Numbered from the stretch's first letter, positions 1-5,703 are shown. The stretch: 5,855 nt of DNA from Comamonadaceae bacterium (GCA_027490555.1 JAIXXW010000248.1:1-5855), one strand, 5' to 3'. Program-made: numbers and translations. Notes: generated by a model not told the origin, from the letters alone.

Positions 1-114
1 CACCACGATCTGGTGGCCTGCGCGGGCCCATTTGGCCACGCGCTTGGCGACATTGCGGATGCGCTCGGTCGAGCCCATCGAGGTGCCGCCGTATTTGTGA
101 ACGATCAAAGCCAT
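1..114 (-). CDS. lysC: Aspartate kinase (aspartokinase), N-terminal part only
   Basis: This is the first 38 codons of aspartate kinase, which phosphorylates L-aspartate with ATP at the entry to the lysine, methionine, threonine and diaminopimelate pathways in the cytoplasm. The visible peptide starts MALIVHKYGGTSMGSTERI. KYGGTS at residues 7-12 is the conserved amino-acid-kinase N-terminal motif, where the lysine contacts the nucleotide/substrate phosphate. The kinase remainder and the C-terminal regulatory ACT domains lie beyond the left edge, so allosteric type cannot be judged. The start is the ATG read from 114 down to 112. There is no strong Shine-Dalgarno sequence just upstream. The gene follows tilS on the same strand after 138 nt that contain a plausible promoter, so it is probably transcribed at least partly on its own. 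Identification is firm from the motif and the typical betaproteobacterial N-terminus. Confidence 0.92.
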   Translation of the reverse strand, partial: MALIVHKYGGTSMGSTERIRNVAKRVAKWARAGHQIVV

Positions 115-190
115 GTGTAATGTTCAGATGAAAAGGGAACCGGGCAACACGCAAAAGGGCGATGGCTTGTTGGGCCCGGGAAAACCCGCA

Positions 191-220
191 ATTGTAACCA
201 TTGGCCTGACGGTTTCTTGA
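191..220 (-). promoter_or_regulatory. Putative sigma-70 promoter for lysC
   Basis: On the minus strand a good -10 hexamer, TACAAT, lies at 196-191. A weak -35 candidate, TCAAGA (3 of 6 matches to TTGACA), lies at 220-215 with an 18-nt spacer. Transcription would begin near 184 and give a leader of about 70 nt before the lysC ATG. That is too short for a lysine riboswitch, and none is apparent. The -10 is convincing by eye. The -35 is poor, so this remains a prediction. Confidence 0.42.
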
Positions 221-252
221 CCTCCCGCAGCGCTGGCACGCCGCTTGTGGCG

Positions 253-1218
253 TCAATCAGGCCCAGCCTGCGACGGCGCGCTGTGCCAGGACAGGTGGGG
301 GCCTTGCCGGGTGACATGGCCCAGACCGACCTTGAGGTGCAAACGGTGGCCGCGCGTGGTGCAGGCCTGCAGCTGGTCCAGCAGCTCGTTCAACTGCGCG
401 GTGCTGGGGATGGTCTGGTGCTGCTGACGCAGCCAATGGCGCAGCACCAAGGCCTGGCGGGCACGGCCGAGTTGCTGCACGGCTGCGATGCGCGGGGGGA
501 CACCCACCAGCAACAGGTCTTGCTCGGCCACCTCGTTCAAGACGTCCTGGGCCTGGGCGATGTGCGAGGCGCTGCGGGCAAAGGTGTCGCGAAAACCGGG
601 CAAAGCCCGATCCAGGGCGGGCAGCACATGGGCCCGAATGCGGTTGCGGGTGAATTGTTCGTCGCGGTTGCTCGGGTCCTCGATCCAGCTTTGGCCTTGG
701 GCTTGCAACCACTCGCGCAAGGCAGCACCGGGCAGACGCAGCCAAGGGCGATGCCAGTTCAGTCCCCAGCGCTGCCCATGGGCCGGCATGCTGGCCAAAC
801 CCGGCAGACCCGCGCCTCGCGACAGGGCAATCAGCAAGGTTTCGATCTGGTCATCGGCGTGCTGCGCGAGCGCCACATCGTGCACATCGGGCCATTGGGT
901 CTGCAGCGCTTCAACCAGGGCCAGGTAGCGGGCCTGACGTGCGGCATCTTCGGGGCTTTGGCCCGGGCGCGCTGCTGCATGCACCCGACGCACGGCCAGG
1001 GGCACACCCCAGTGTGCACACACCGCCCGACAGTGGGCCTCGAAGTCGTCGGCCGCCGATTGCAAACCATGGTGGATGTGCACCGCCCTCACCTGCCCTG
1101 GCCAACGTTGGACACAGGCCAAGAGCAAAGCCGTGGAGTCGGCGCCACCACTGAAGGCCACCGCCAGGGGCAAGCCTGGACGGAAATCAGCCAGAGCCTG
1201 CGCGGGATCGGGCTGCAT
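253..1218 (-). CDS. tilS: tRNA(Ile)-lysidine synthetase, short form
   Basis: TilS uses ATP and lysine to convert C34 of the CAU-anticodon tRNA-Ile2 to lysidine, switching the tRNA from AUG to AUA reading and from methionine to isoleucine charging. It is normally essential. The 321-residue protein carries the PP-loop ATP signature SGGADS at residues 23-28, HIHHGL at 47-52, HADDQIET at 120-127, RGAGLPGLASM at 134-144, EDPSN at 180-184 and RNRIR at 191-195, all typical of the catalytic N-terminal domain. Residues from about 215 to 290 form the helical TilS substrate-binding region. E. coli TilS is about 430 residues. This one ends before the extra C-terminal domain, as in Aquifex-type short TilS, and no frameshift is visible. 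It starts 30 nt after the accA stop, probably in the same transcript. The ATG has no Shine-Dalgarno sequence; a U-rich run abuts it. Identification is strong. Confidence 0.95.
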   Translation of the reverse strand: MQPDPAQALADFRPGLPLAVAFSGGADSTALLLACVQRWPGQVRAVHIHHGLQSAADDFEAHCRAVCAHWGVPLAVRRVHAAARPGQSPEDAARQARYLALVEALQTQWPDVHDVALAQHADDQIETLLIALSRGAGLPGLASMPAHGQRWGLNWHRPWLRLPGAALREWLQAQGQSWIEDPSNRDEQFTRNRIRAHVLPALDRALPGFRDTFARSASHIAQAQDVLNEVAEQDLLLVGVPPRIAAVQQLGRARQALVLRHWLRQQHQTIPSTAQLNELLDQLQACTTRGHRLHLKVGLGHVTRQGPHLSWHSAPSQAGPD

Positions 1219-1219
1219 G

Positions 1220-1250
1220 AAAAAAAGCCAGGGTCAGGCCAGGCGGGCTT
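1220..1250 (-). terminator. Weak terminator- or attenuator-like hairpin with U-run between accA and tilS
   Basis: Read on the minus strand, the accA stop codon runs straight into AAGCC (1250-1246). This can pair with GGCUU (1228-1224 and the start of the U-run), with a poorly paired interior containing GG/CC. Seven U residues (1226-1220) follow, ending one nucleotide before the tilS ATG. The stem is short and interrupted, so as an intrinsic terminator it would be leaky at best. It could reduce tilS expression relative to accA. This is inferred by eye only; no folding energy was computed. Confidence 0.27.
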
Positions 1251-2223
1251 ATTTGTTGGCCTTGGTGTCGGTGAAGCGGCCGTAGCTGTTCAGACGCTCG
1301 TAGCGCCGCTCGAGCAGTTCCTTGGGCTTGAGATCCGCCAGCTGACGCCAGGCTTCTCCCAAAGCCCGCTTGAGGAAAGCCACCATCTGTTCGGGGTCAC
1401 GGTGGGCCCCGCCCACAGGTTCATGGACAATTTTGTCGATCAGGCCGAGCGCCTTGAGGCGGTGCGCCGTGATGCCCAGGGCATCGGCAGCGGTCTCGGC
1501 TTTTTCACTGGTTTTCCACAAAATCGAAGCACAGCCTTCGGGGCTGATGACCGAGTAAACCGAGTACTGCAGCATCAGCACCTGATCGGCCACCGAAATC
1601 GCCAAGGCCCCGCCCGAGCCACCTTCGCCAATGATGGTGGTGATGATGGGCACTTCCAGTTGTGCCATCTCGAAAATGTTCCGGCCGATGGCCTCGGACT
1701 GGCCACGCTCTTCGGCATCGATGCCCGGGTAGGCGCCAGGCGTGTCGACAAAGGTGAAGACCGGCAACTTGAACTTCTCGGCGGTCTTCATCAGGCGCAG
1801 GGCTTTGCGGTAACCCTCGGGCTTGCTCATGCCAAAGTTGCGCAAAGCACGCTCCTTGGTGTCACGCCCTTTTTGCTGACCCAGCACCATGCAGGCCTGG
1901 CCATTGAAACGGGCCAGCCCCCCCACGATGGACAAGTCGTCGGCGAAGTGGCGGTCACCATGCATCTCGACGAAGTCGGTGAAGATGCCCTTGATGTAAT
2001 CCAGGGTGTAAGGACGCTCCGGGTGGCGGGAGATTTTGGTGACCTGCCAGGGGCTCAGGTCGCTGTAAATGTCTTTGGTCAGTTGCAGGCTTTTTTTGCT
2101 CAGCTGCTCGATTTCCAGGGTGATGTCCACCGCCGACTCGGTCTGCACATAGCGCAGCTCTTCGATCTTGGCTTCGAGTTCGGCCACCGGTTGCTCAAAG
2201 TCGAGAAATGTTTTTTTGACCAA
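1249..2223 (-). CDS. accA: Acetyl-CoA carboxylase carboxyltransferase subunit alpha
   Basis: AccA pairs with AccD to form the carboxyltransferase that moves the carboxyl group from carboxybiotin-AccB to acetyl-CoA, giving malonyl-CoA for fatty-acid synthesis in the cytoplasm. The 324-residue protein matches the usual length (E. coli 319). It has the family N-terminal helical segment KKTFLDFEQP (3-12), then the crotonase-fold carboxyltransferase domain with GRDTKER (119-125), FVDTPGAYPG (158-167) and GEGGSGGALA (199-208), the last two being glycine-rich acetyl-CoA/oxyanion regions. The start is a TTG at 2223-2221. GAGGAG lies 6 nt upstream, and family proteins begin just before KKTFLDFE. The only nearby upstream ATG (2243-2241) is out of frame and terminates after two codons. 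It lies 44 nt after the glycosylase gene and 30 nt before tilS. The zinc-binding partner gene accD is not in the window. Confidence 0.97.
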   Translation of the reverse strand: MVKKTFLDFEQPVAELEAKIEELRYVQTESAVDITLEIEQLSKKSLQLTKDIYSDLSPWQVTKISRHPERPYTLDYIKGIFTDFVEMHGDRHFADDLSIVGGLARFNGQACMVLGQQKGRDTKERALRNFGMSKPEGYRKALRLMKTAEKFKLPVFTFVDTPGAYPGIDAEERGQSEAIGRNIFEMAQLEVPIITTIIGEGGSGGALAISVADQVLMLQYSVYSVISPEGCASILWKTSEKAETAADALGITAHRLKALGLIDKIVHEPVGGAHRDPEQMVAFLKRALGEAWRQLADLKPKELLERRYERLNSYGRFTDTKANK

Positions 2224-2229
2224 GTTTGA

Positions 2230-2235
2230 CTCCTC
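2230..2235 (-). promoter_or_regulatory. Strong ribosome binding site fixing the accA TTG start
   Basis: The minus strand reads GAGGAG, then the six-base spacer TCAAAC, then TTG. The match to the anti-Shine-Dalgarno sequence and the optimal spacing decide in favour of a TTG start for accA, since no in-frame ATG or GTG is available at the position where family members begin. Confidence 0.75.
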
Positions 2236-2246
2236 AATTCATGACC

Positions 2247-2267
2247 GGCTGGACCAGATGTCCAGCC
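2247..2267 (-). repeat. Perfect 8-bp inverted repeat between the glycosylase gene and accA
   Basis: GGCTGGAC and its exact reverse complement GTCCAGCC flank a 5-nt loop. The repeat begins directly after the glycosylase TGA and ends 11 nt before the accA Shine-Dalgarno sequence (2235-2230). In RNA it would make a stable GC-rich stem, but no U-run follows on either strand, so a Rho-independent terminator is unlikely. A role in mRNA processing, 3'-end protection or control of accA translation is possible. The symmetry is seen directly; function is inferred. Confidence 0.45.
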
Positions 2268-2906
2268 TCAATAGGCGACGGGCACGGGGTCCAGCGAGCG
2301 CCAAATATACCAAGTTGCCACCGTGGCATAGGGACTCCAGGCCTGGGCCACCTCCCTGGCATCGCTTCTGCTGACGGGCTCGCCTGAAAAATAATTCCGG
2401 CTGATGCCGTTGATCAGGCCCACATCGTCCAGTGGCAGGACATTGGGCCGCAGCAGATGGAAGATCAGGAACATCTCGGCCGTCCAGCGGCCAATGCCGC
2501 GGATGGCCACCAGTTCCTCGATGATGGCCTCGTCGTCCATGTCTTGCCAGGCCTTGACATGCACAGCGCCAGAGCTGAAATGCATGGCCAGGTCCACCAA
2601 GTACTCGACTTTGCGGGCCGACAGACCGGCCGCGCGCATGTCATCGACCTTGAGTTTGAGGACCGCAGCCGGCGTCAGGCGCTTGGGCAAGGCCGCAAAC
2701 CGGTCCCAGACCGACTGGGCGGCCTTGACCGAAATTTGCTGCCCGACGATGGAGCGCGCCAAGGTCACAAAGGCATCGCCCCGGGTTTCCAAAATGGCAT
2801 CGCCAAACTGGGGGATGAGCTTTTTCATGACCCGGTCTTTTTTGGCCAGGTGCGCGCAGGCCTGCGCCCAATAGTCGGGGGTCACCGGCAGAAGGGCTGC
2901 GCTCAC
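2268..2906 (-). CDS. DNA-3-methyladenine glycosylase, AlkA-type HhH-GPD protein
   Basis: This is a base-excision repair enzyme predicted to cleave the N-glycosidic bond of alkylated purines such as 3-methyladenine. The 212-residue protein has the HhH-GPD superfamily layout: IVGQQIS at residues 53-59 (typical of AlkA/Mag1-like glycosylases), the helix-hairpin-helix VAIRGIGRWTAEMF at 133-146, and LPLDDVGL at 157-164, in which D161 aligns with the catalytic aspartate of E. coli AlkA (D238). No four-cysteine iron-sulfur motif of the Nth/MutY type is present. It is shorter than E. coli AlkA (about 280) because the N-terminal AlkA_N domain is missing, so it is closer to compact Mag1-like enzymes. 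The start is GTG at 2906-2904, overlapping the cysS stop by 4 nt (GTGA), with GGAGG 7 nt upstream. Exact substrate range cannot be read from sequence. Confidence 0.9.
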   Translation of the reverse strand: MSAALLPVTPDYWAQACAHLAKKDRVMKKLIPQFGDAILETRGDAFVTLARSIVGQQISVKAAQSVWDRFAALPKRLTPAAVLKLKVDDMRAAGLSARKVEYLVDLAMHFSSGAVHVKAWQDMDDEAIIEELVAIRGIGRWTAEMFLIFHLLRPNVLPLDDVGLINGISRNYFSGEPVSRSDAREVAQAWSPYATVATWYIWRSLDPVPVAY

Positions 2907-4279
2907 AGCGCGGCCTCCCAGGTGGTGCCTGCAGCCGAGTCCTTGAGGACAATGCCCTGGGCCAGCAGTTCGTTGCGGATGCGGTCGGCTTCGGCGAAAT
3001 TTTTGGCTTTTTTCGCATCGGCCCTGGCCTGAATCTGGGCTTGAATGGCCGCTGCATCGAACTGGTCACCCGATTGCAGGTACACCGTGGGATCGGTTTG
3101 CAACAGGCCGAGCAAAGCCCCCAGGGCCTTGAGCAGACCCGAGCGCTTGGCATTGCCGCTGCGGTTGACTTCGCTGGCCAACTCGAACAACACGGCCACC
3201 GCTTCGGGTGTGCCAAAGTCCTCGTCCATGGCGGCCTTGAAGCGCGCGGCCGCCGGATCGGTCCAATCGATGCGGACATCCGCAGGGGGCACGGCTTGCA
3301 ATGCGGTGTACAGGCGTTTGAGCGCGCTCCTGGCATCGTTCAGGTGCACATCGCTGTAATTGAGCGGGCTGCGGTAGTGGCTGCGCACGATGAAGAAACG
3401 CACGGTTTCGGCGTCAAAAGCCTTGAGCACATCGCGGATGGTGAAGAAATTGCCCAGGCTTTTGGACATTTTCTCGTTGTCCACATTGATGAAGCCGTTG
3501 TGCATCCAGAAGCGGGCAAAGGGCTGGCCATGCGCGCCTTCGCTTTGCGCGATCTCGTTTTCATGGTGCGGAAACTGCAGGTCAGCCCCCCCGCCGTGGA
3601 TGTCAAAGGTCTGGCCCAGCAGTTCGCAGGCCATGGCCGAGCACTCGATGTGCCAACCCGGGCGGCCGCTGCCAAAGGGGCTGTCCCATTTCACATCGTC
3701 GGGCTCGCTCGCCTTGGCGCTTTTCCAGAGCACAAAGTCCAGGGGGTCCTTCTTGTCGGACTCGACCGCCACACGCTCGCCAGCGTGGAGTTCGTCCAAT
3801 GACTTGCCCGAGAGCTTGCCATAGCCTTCAAACTTGCGCACGGCGTAATTCACATCGCCGTTGTCGGCACGGTAAGCCAGGCCTTTTTGCTCCAGCGTTC
3901 CGATCATGCGCAGCATCTGGGGCACGTAATCGGTGGCACGCGGCTCGAACTGGGGACGCTCGATGCCCAGGGCGTCGGCATCCTGGTGCAAGGCCTCGAT
4001 CATGCGGTCGGTCAGCTGGCGGATGGTTTCGCCATTGTCCAAAGCGCGCCGGATGATCTTGTCATCGATGTCGGTGACGTTGCGGACATAGGTGACTTTG
4101 TAACCACTGGCCTTGAGCCAGCGCTGGACCACGTCAAAAGCGATCATGGAACGGGCATGGCCCAGGTGACACAGGTCGTACACCGTCATGCCACAAACGT
4201 ACATGCGCACATGACCGGGCTCGGCCGGCGCAAAGCCGGTCACAGCACGGGTGAGCGTGTTGAAAATGCGCAAACTCAT
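2903..4279 (-). CDS. cysS: Cysteinyl-tRNA synthetase
   Basis: CysS is a class I aminoacyl-tRNA synthetase that activates cysteine with ATP and charges tRNA-Cys in the cytoplasm. The 458-residue protein matches the family length (E. coli 461). In order it shows the catalytic-site C29 within YVCGMTVYD, the HIGH-type motif HLGH at 38-41, VRNVTDIDDKII at 65-76, GWHIECS at 208-214, HGGGADLQFPHHENE at 228-242 and KMSKS at 270-274. C29, C213, H238 and E242 are in the positions of the four ligands of the catalytic zinc. The C-terminal part, from about 340, carries the DALR and anticodon-binding region and ends with the ADRIRNELL segment usual in the family. It is the first gene of the minus-strand cluster and overlaps the glycosylase gene by 4 nt. 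The ATG at 4279-4277 gives the standard N-terminus SLRIFNTLTR, although no clear Shine-Dalgarno sequence precedes it. Confidence 0.97.
   Translation of the reverse strand: MSLRIFNTLTRAVTGFAPAEPGHVRMYVCGMTVYDLCHLGHARSMIAFDVVQRWLKASGYKVTYVRNVTDIDDKIIRRALDNGETIRQLTDRMIEALHQDADALGIERPQFEPRATDYVPQMLRMIGTLEQKGLAYRADNGDVNYAVRKFEGYGKLSGKSLDELHAGERVAVESDKKDPLDFVLWKSAKASEPDDVKWDSPFGSGRPGWHIECSAMACELLGQTFDIHGGGADLQFPHHENEIAQSEGAHGQPFARFWMHNGFINVDNEKMSKSLGNFFTIRDVLKAFDAETVRFFIVRSHYRSPLNYSDVHLNDARSALKRLYTALQAVPPADVRIDWTDPAAARFKAAMDEDFGTPEAVAVLFELASEVNRSGNAKRSGLLKALGALLGLLQTDPTVYLQSGDQFDAAAIQAQIQARADAKKAKNFAEADRIRNELLAQGIVLKDSAAGTTWEAAL
2914..2918 (-). promoter_or_regulatory. Ribosome binding site for the glycosylase GTG start
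   Basis: GGAGG sits inside the last codons of cysS, 7 nt before a GTG that overlaps the cysS TGA. It supports the GTG start and translational coupling to cysS. Confidence 0.65.
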
Positions 4280-4427
4280 GTTAGAAAAATCAAAAGGCGG
4301 TCAAGCAGACGCTCGGATCGCAAAGCCCCCGGGCCGAGACATCGCCACGACACGCCAAGGGGCTCCAAAGCCGGCGGAGTCGGTGCTGGCAAAGACTCTG
4401 GGGGCCAAGAAAATGCAAACGCTCCGC

Positions 4428-4433
4428 TACAAT
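4428..4433 (+). promoter_or_regulatory. Putative -10 element for the TPR-ppiA-ppiB transcript
   Basis: TACAAT matches the sigma-70 -10 consensus at 5 of 6 positions. The region 16-18 nt upstream contains no recognisable -35 (CCAAGA or neighbours), so assignment rests on the -10 alone. It would give a leader of about 100 nt before the TPR start codon. Confidence 0.35.
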
Positions 4434-4463
4434 GGGCCGTCAGTATATCCCCGAGCCTTGGCG

Positions 4464-4486
4464 CCTGATGCGGTTTTCCAATCAGG
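4464..4486 (+). repeat. Inverted repeat in the TPR gene leader
   Basis: CCTGAT and ATCAGG form a 6-bp stem with an 11-nt loop, about 53 nt before the TPR start codon. It could be a leader hairpin or an operator-like dyad. No poly-T follows, so a terminator is unlikely. It may also be chance symmetry. Confidence 0.25.
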
Positions 4487-4539
4487 TCTTGCCACCTTGA
4501 CAGGCAGGGCGTGCAACACCCCTCTTTCTTTTCGATCGC

Positions 4540-5046
4540 ATGCGAACCTGGCTGTCCTTGACGGTTTTCTGCCTCCTCTGGGCCTTCCATGTGGGCGCTA
4601 GGGCGGACATCTACACCGAGGTCCATGCCTTGGTGCAAAGCCGGCAGTGGCAGCCTGCACTGGATCTGGCCAACGAGCGGCTCAAAACCGCGCCGACAGA
4701 CCCCCAGATGCGTTTGCTTTTGAGCCGCATCCAAACCGGCCTGGGTCAAACACAGGCCGCCATGGACACCCTCAAGGCCTTGACCTTGTCATTCCCCGAA
4801 TTGCCCGAGCCGCACAACAACCTGGCGGTCCTGCTGGCACGCGACAACCGACTGGAAGAAGCCCTGGCTGCCTTGCAGTCGGCCCTCAGGGCACGGCCCG
4901 ATTACCCCATGGCGCTGGAAAACATGGGGGATGTGTACCTGACGCTGGCGGCACGGGCCTACGAACAGGCCCTCCAACTGTCCCCGGGCCTGCCACGCTT
5001 GCAAACCAAACAAAACCAGGCACAACAGGTCCTGAAAGCGCCCTGA
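4540..5046 (+). CDS. Small exported tetratricopeptide-repeat protein
   Basis: The 168-residue protein begins with a Sec-type signal peptide: a positive start (MR), a hydrophobic core at about residues 4-18, and a probable signal peptidase I site after GARA at residue 22. The mature part is almost all helical TPR repeats. One pair spans about residues 24-52 (with ALDLANERLKTAP), the next about 55-86, and the clearest is about 89-121 (NNLAVLLARDNRLEEALAAL through ARPDYP), followed by a partial repeat at 123-149 (MALENMGDVYL and YEQALQLSP). TPR arrays bind peptides or partner proteins, so this is probably a periplasmic adaptor; the true partner is unknown. No lipobox cysteine follows the hydrophobic core. 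The ATG lacks a Shine-Dalgarno sequence. Its TGA overlaps the first ATG of ppiA (TGATG), suggesting a link with the periplasmic isomerase. Confidence 0.85.
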   Translation: MRTWLSLTVFCLLWAFHVGARADIYTEVHALVQSRQWQPALDLANERLKTAPTDPQMRLLLSRIQTGLGQTQAAMDTLKALTLSFPELPEPHNNLAVLLARDNRLEEALAALQSALRARPDYPMALENMGDVYLTLAARAYEQALQLSPGLPRLQTKQNQAQQVLKAP

Positions 5047-5699
5047 TGCGCCACACCGCACCCACTTTCTTGTTTACGCACATGTCCACCATCTTGAACC
5101 TTCCGCGTCAATGGACCTGCCTGCTCTTGTGGCTGGGGCTGCTCTTACCCGTGGCCGCCTGGGCACAGACCCCGCCTGGCCCACCTGGCCCGCCCGTCAA
5201 GGTCCGCATCAGCACCTCCTTGGGAGACATCGAAGCGGAACTGCATGCCGACAAGGCCCCCAAGACCGTGGCGAATTTCGTGCAGTATGTGAACGACAAA
5301 CACTACGACGGCACGATTTTTCACCGTGTCATCGCGGGCTTCATGATCCAAGGTGGCGGCTACGATGCCCAGTACAGGGAAAAGAAAACCCGCCCGCCCG
5401 TCGTCCATGAGGGCCGGCAGGCGCACGCGGCCGGACTGAGGAACACCACCGGCACCCTGGCCATGGCCCGAACCAACGACCCCCAATCGGCCACCGCACA
5501 GTTTTTCATCAACGTGGTGGACAACGCCTTCCTTGATCCCAGTTTCCAGAGCTTCGGCTACACCGTTTTTGGAAAAGTCACGTCCGGCATGGACGTGGTC
5601 CAAAAAATCCGCCAGACGCCCACCGGCCCCGGCGGTCCTTTCCCGACCGATGTTCCGCGCACACCGGTCCTCATCCAATCCATCACTTTGCTGAAGTAA
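5046..5699 (+). CDS. ppiA: Periplasmic cyclophilin-type peptidyl-prolyl cis-trans isomerase
   Basis: This enzyme catalyses cis-trans isomerisation of X-Pro bonds during folding of exported proteins. The start is ambiguous. The ATG at 5046 overlaps the TPR stop (TGATG) and gives 217 residues; the ATG at 5082 gives 205 and a more typical 28-residue signal peptide. Neither has a good Shine-Dalgarno sequence. With the long form, a hydrophobic core spans about 24-38 and cleavage is likely after AAWA (residue 40). A proline-rich PPGPPGPP linker follows at 43-50, then the cyclophilin domain from about 51 to the end: FHRVI (92-96, catalytic arginine R94), MIQGGG (100-105), MARTNDPQSATAQFFINV (140-157) and FGYTVFGKV (170-178). 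A phenylalanine stands where cyclosporin-sensitive cyclophilins have tryptophan, as in E. coli PpiA. Compared with E. coli PpiA there are about four extra residues near HEGRQAHAAG (121-130). The ppiB-like gene follows 4 nt later. Confidence 0.93.
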   Translation: MRHTAPTFLFTHMSTILNLPRQWTCLLLWLGLLLPVAAWAQTPPGPPGPPVKVRISTSLGDIEAELHADKAPKTVANFVQYVNDKHYDGTIFHRVIAGFMIQGGGYDAQYREKKTRPPVVHEGRQAHAAGLRNTTGTLAMARTNDPQSATAQFFINVVDNAFLDPSFQSFGYTVFGKVTSGMDVVQKIRQTPTGPGGPFPTDVPRTPVLIQSITLLK

Positions 5700-5703
5700 C
5701 ACC

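Larger units (their letters stand above)
4280..4539. other. Divergent intergenic region between cysS and the TPR gene
   Basis: These 260 nt lie between outward-facing genes and must supply promoters in both directions. On the plus strand there is a good -10 candidate and a hairpin, listed separately. On the minus strand I find no convincing promoter for cysS: the only TTGACC (4305-4300) would put its -10 on the cysS start codon. No tRNA-like cloverleaf and no coding frame with family resemblance is apparent. Confidence 0.6.

Noticed and set aside
115..190. Possible lysine riboswitch in the lysC leader
   Set aside because: The leader from the predicted promoter is only about 70 nt, far shorter than the lysine riboswitch (roughly 170 nt or more), and no multi-helix junction is visible.
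228..235. CAGCGCTG palindrome near the tilS stop as an operator
   Set aside because: An isolated 8-bp palindrome in GC-rich DNA is expected by chance, and no second copy or flanking symmetry was seen.
217..2229. A 670-codon open frame on the plus strand, antisense to tilS and accA and crossing the gap between them
   Set aside because: Both minus-strand genes under it have full family motifs. The plus-strand translation is low-complexity in Gly, Gln, Leu and Val and has no recognisable domain. Such long antisense frames are expected opposite GC-rich genes with biased third positions.
2903..2906. The cysS-glycosylase overlap as a frameshift or sequencing error
   Set aside because: Both proteins have complete, family-typical ends, and a GTGA overlap preceded by GGAGG is a normal coupled junction.
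4285..4305. TTGACC on the minus strand as the cysS promoter
   Set aside because: The matching -10 (TAACAT) would overlap the cysS ATG, which would require initiation downstream of the start codon.
4497..4519. Perfect TTGACA as a -35 for the TPR gene
   Set aside because: No acceptable -10 hexamer lies 16-18 nt downstream; the sequence there is CCCTCTTT. Kept only as a remark in the leader finding.
4647..5045. Upstream extension of the ppiA reading frame into the TPR gene, making a 350-codon frame
   Set aside because: It is out of frame with the convincing TPR protein, and the PpiA signal peptide marks the natural N-terminus near 5046 or 5082. The extension is a shadow, not a fusion.
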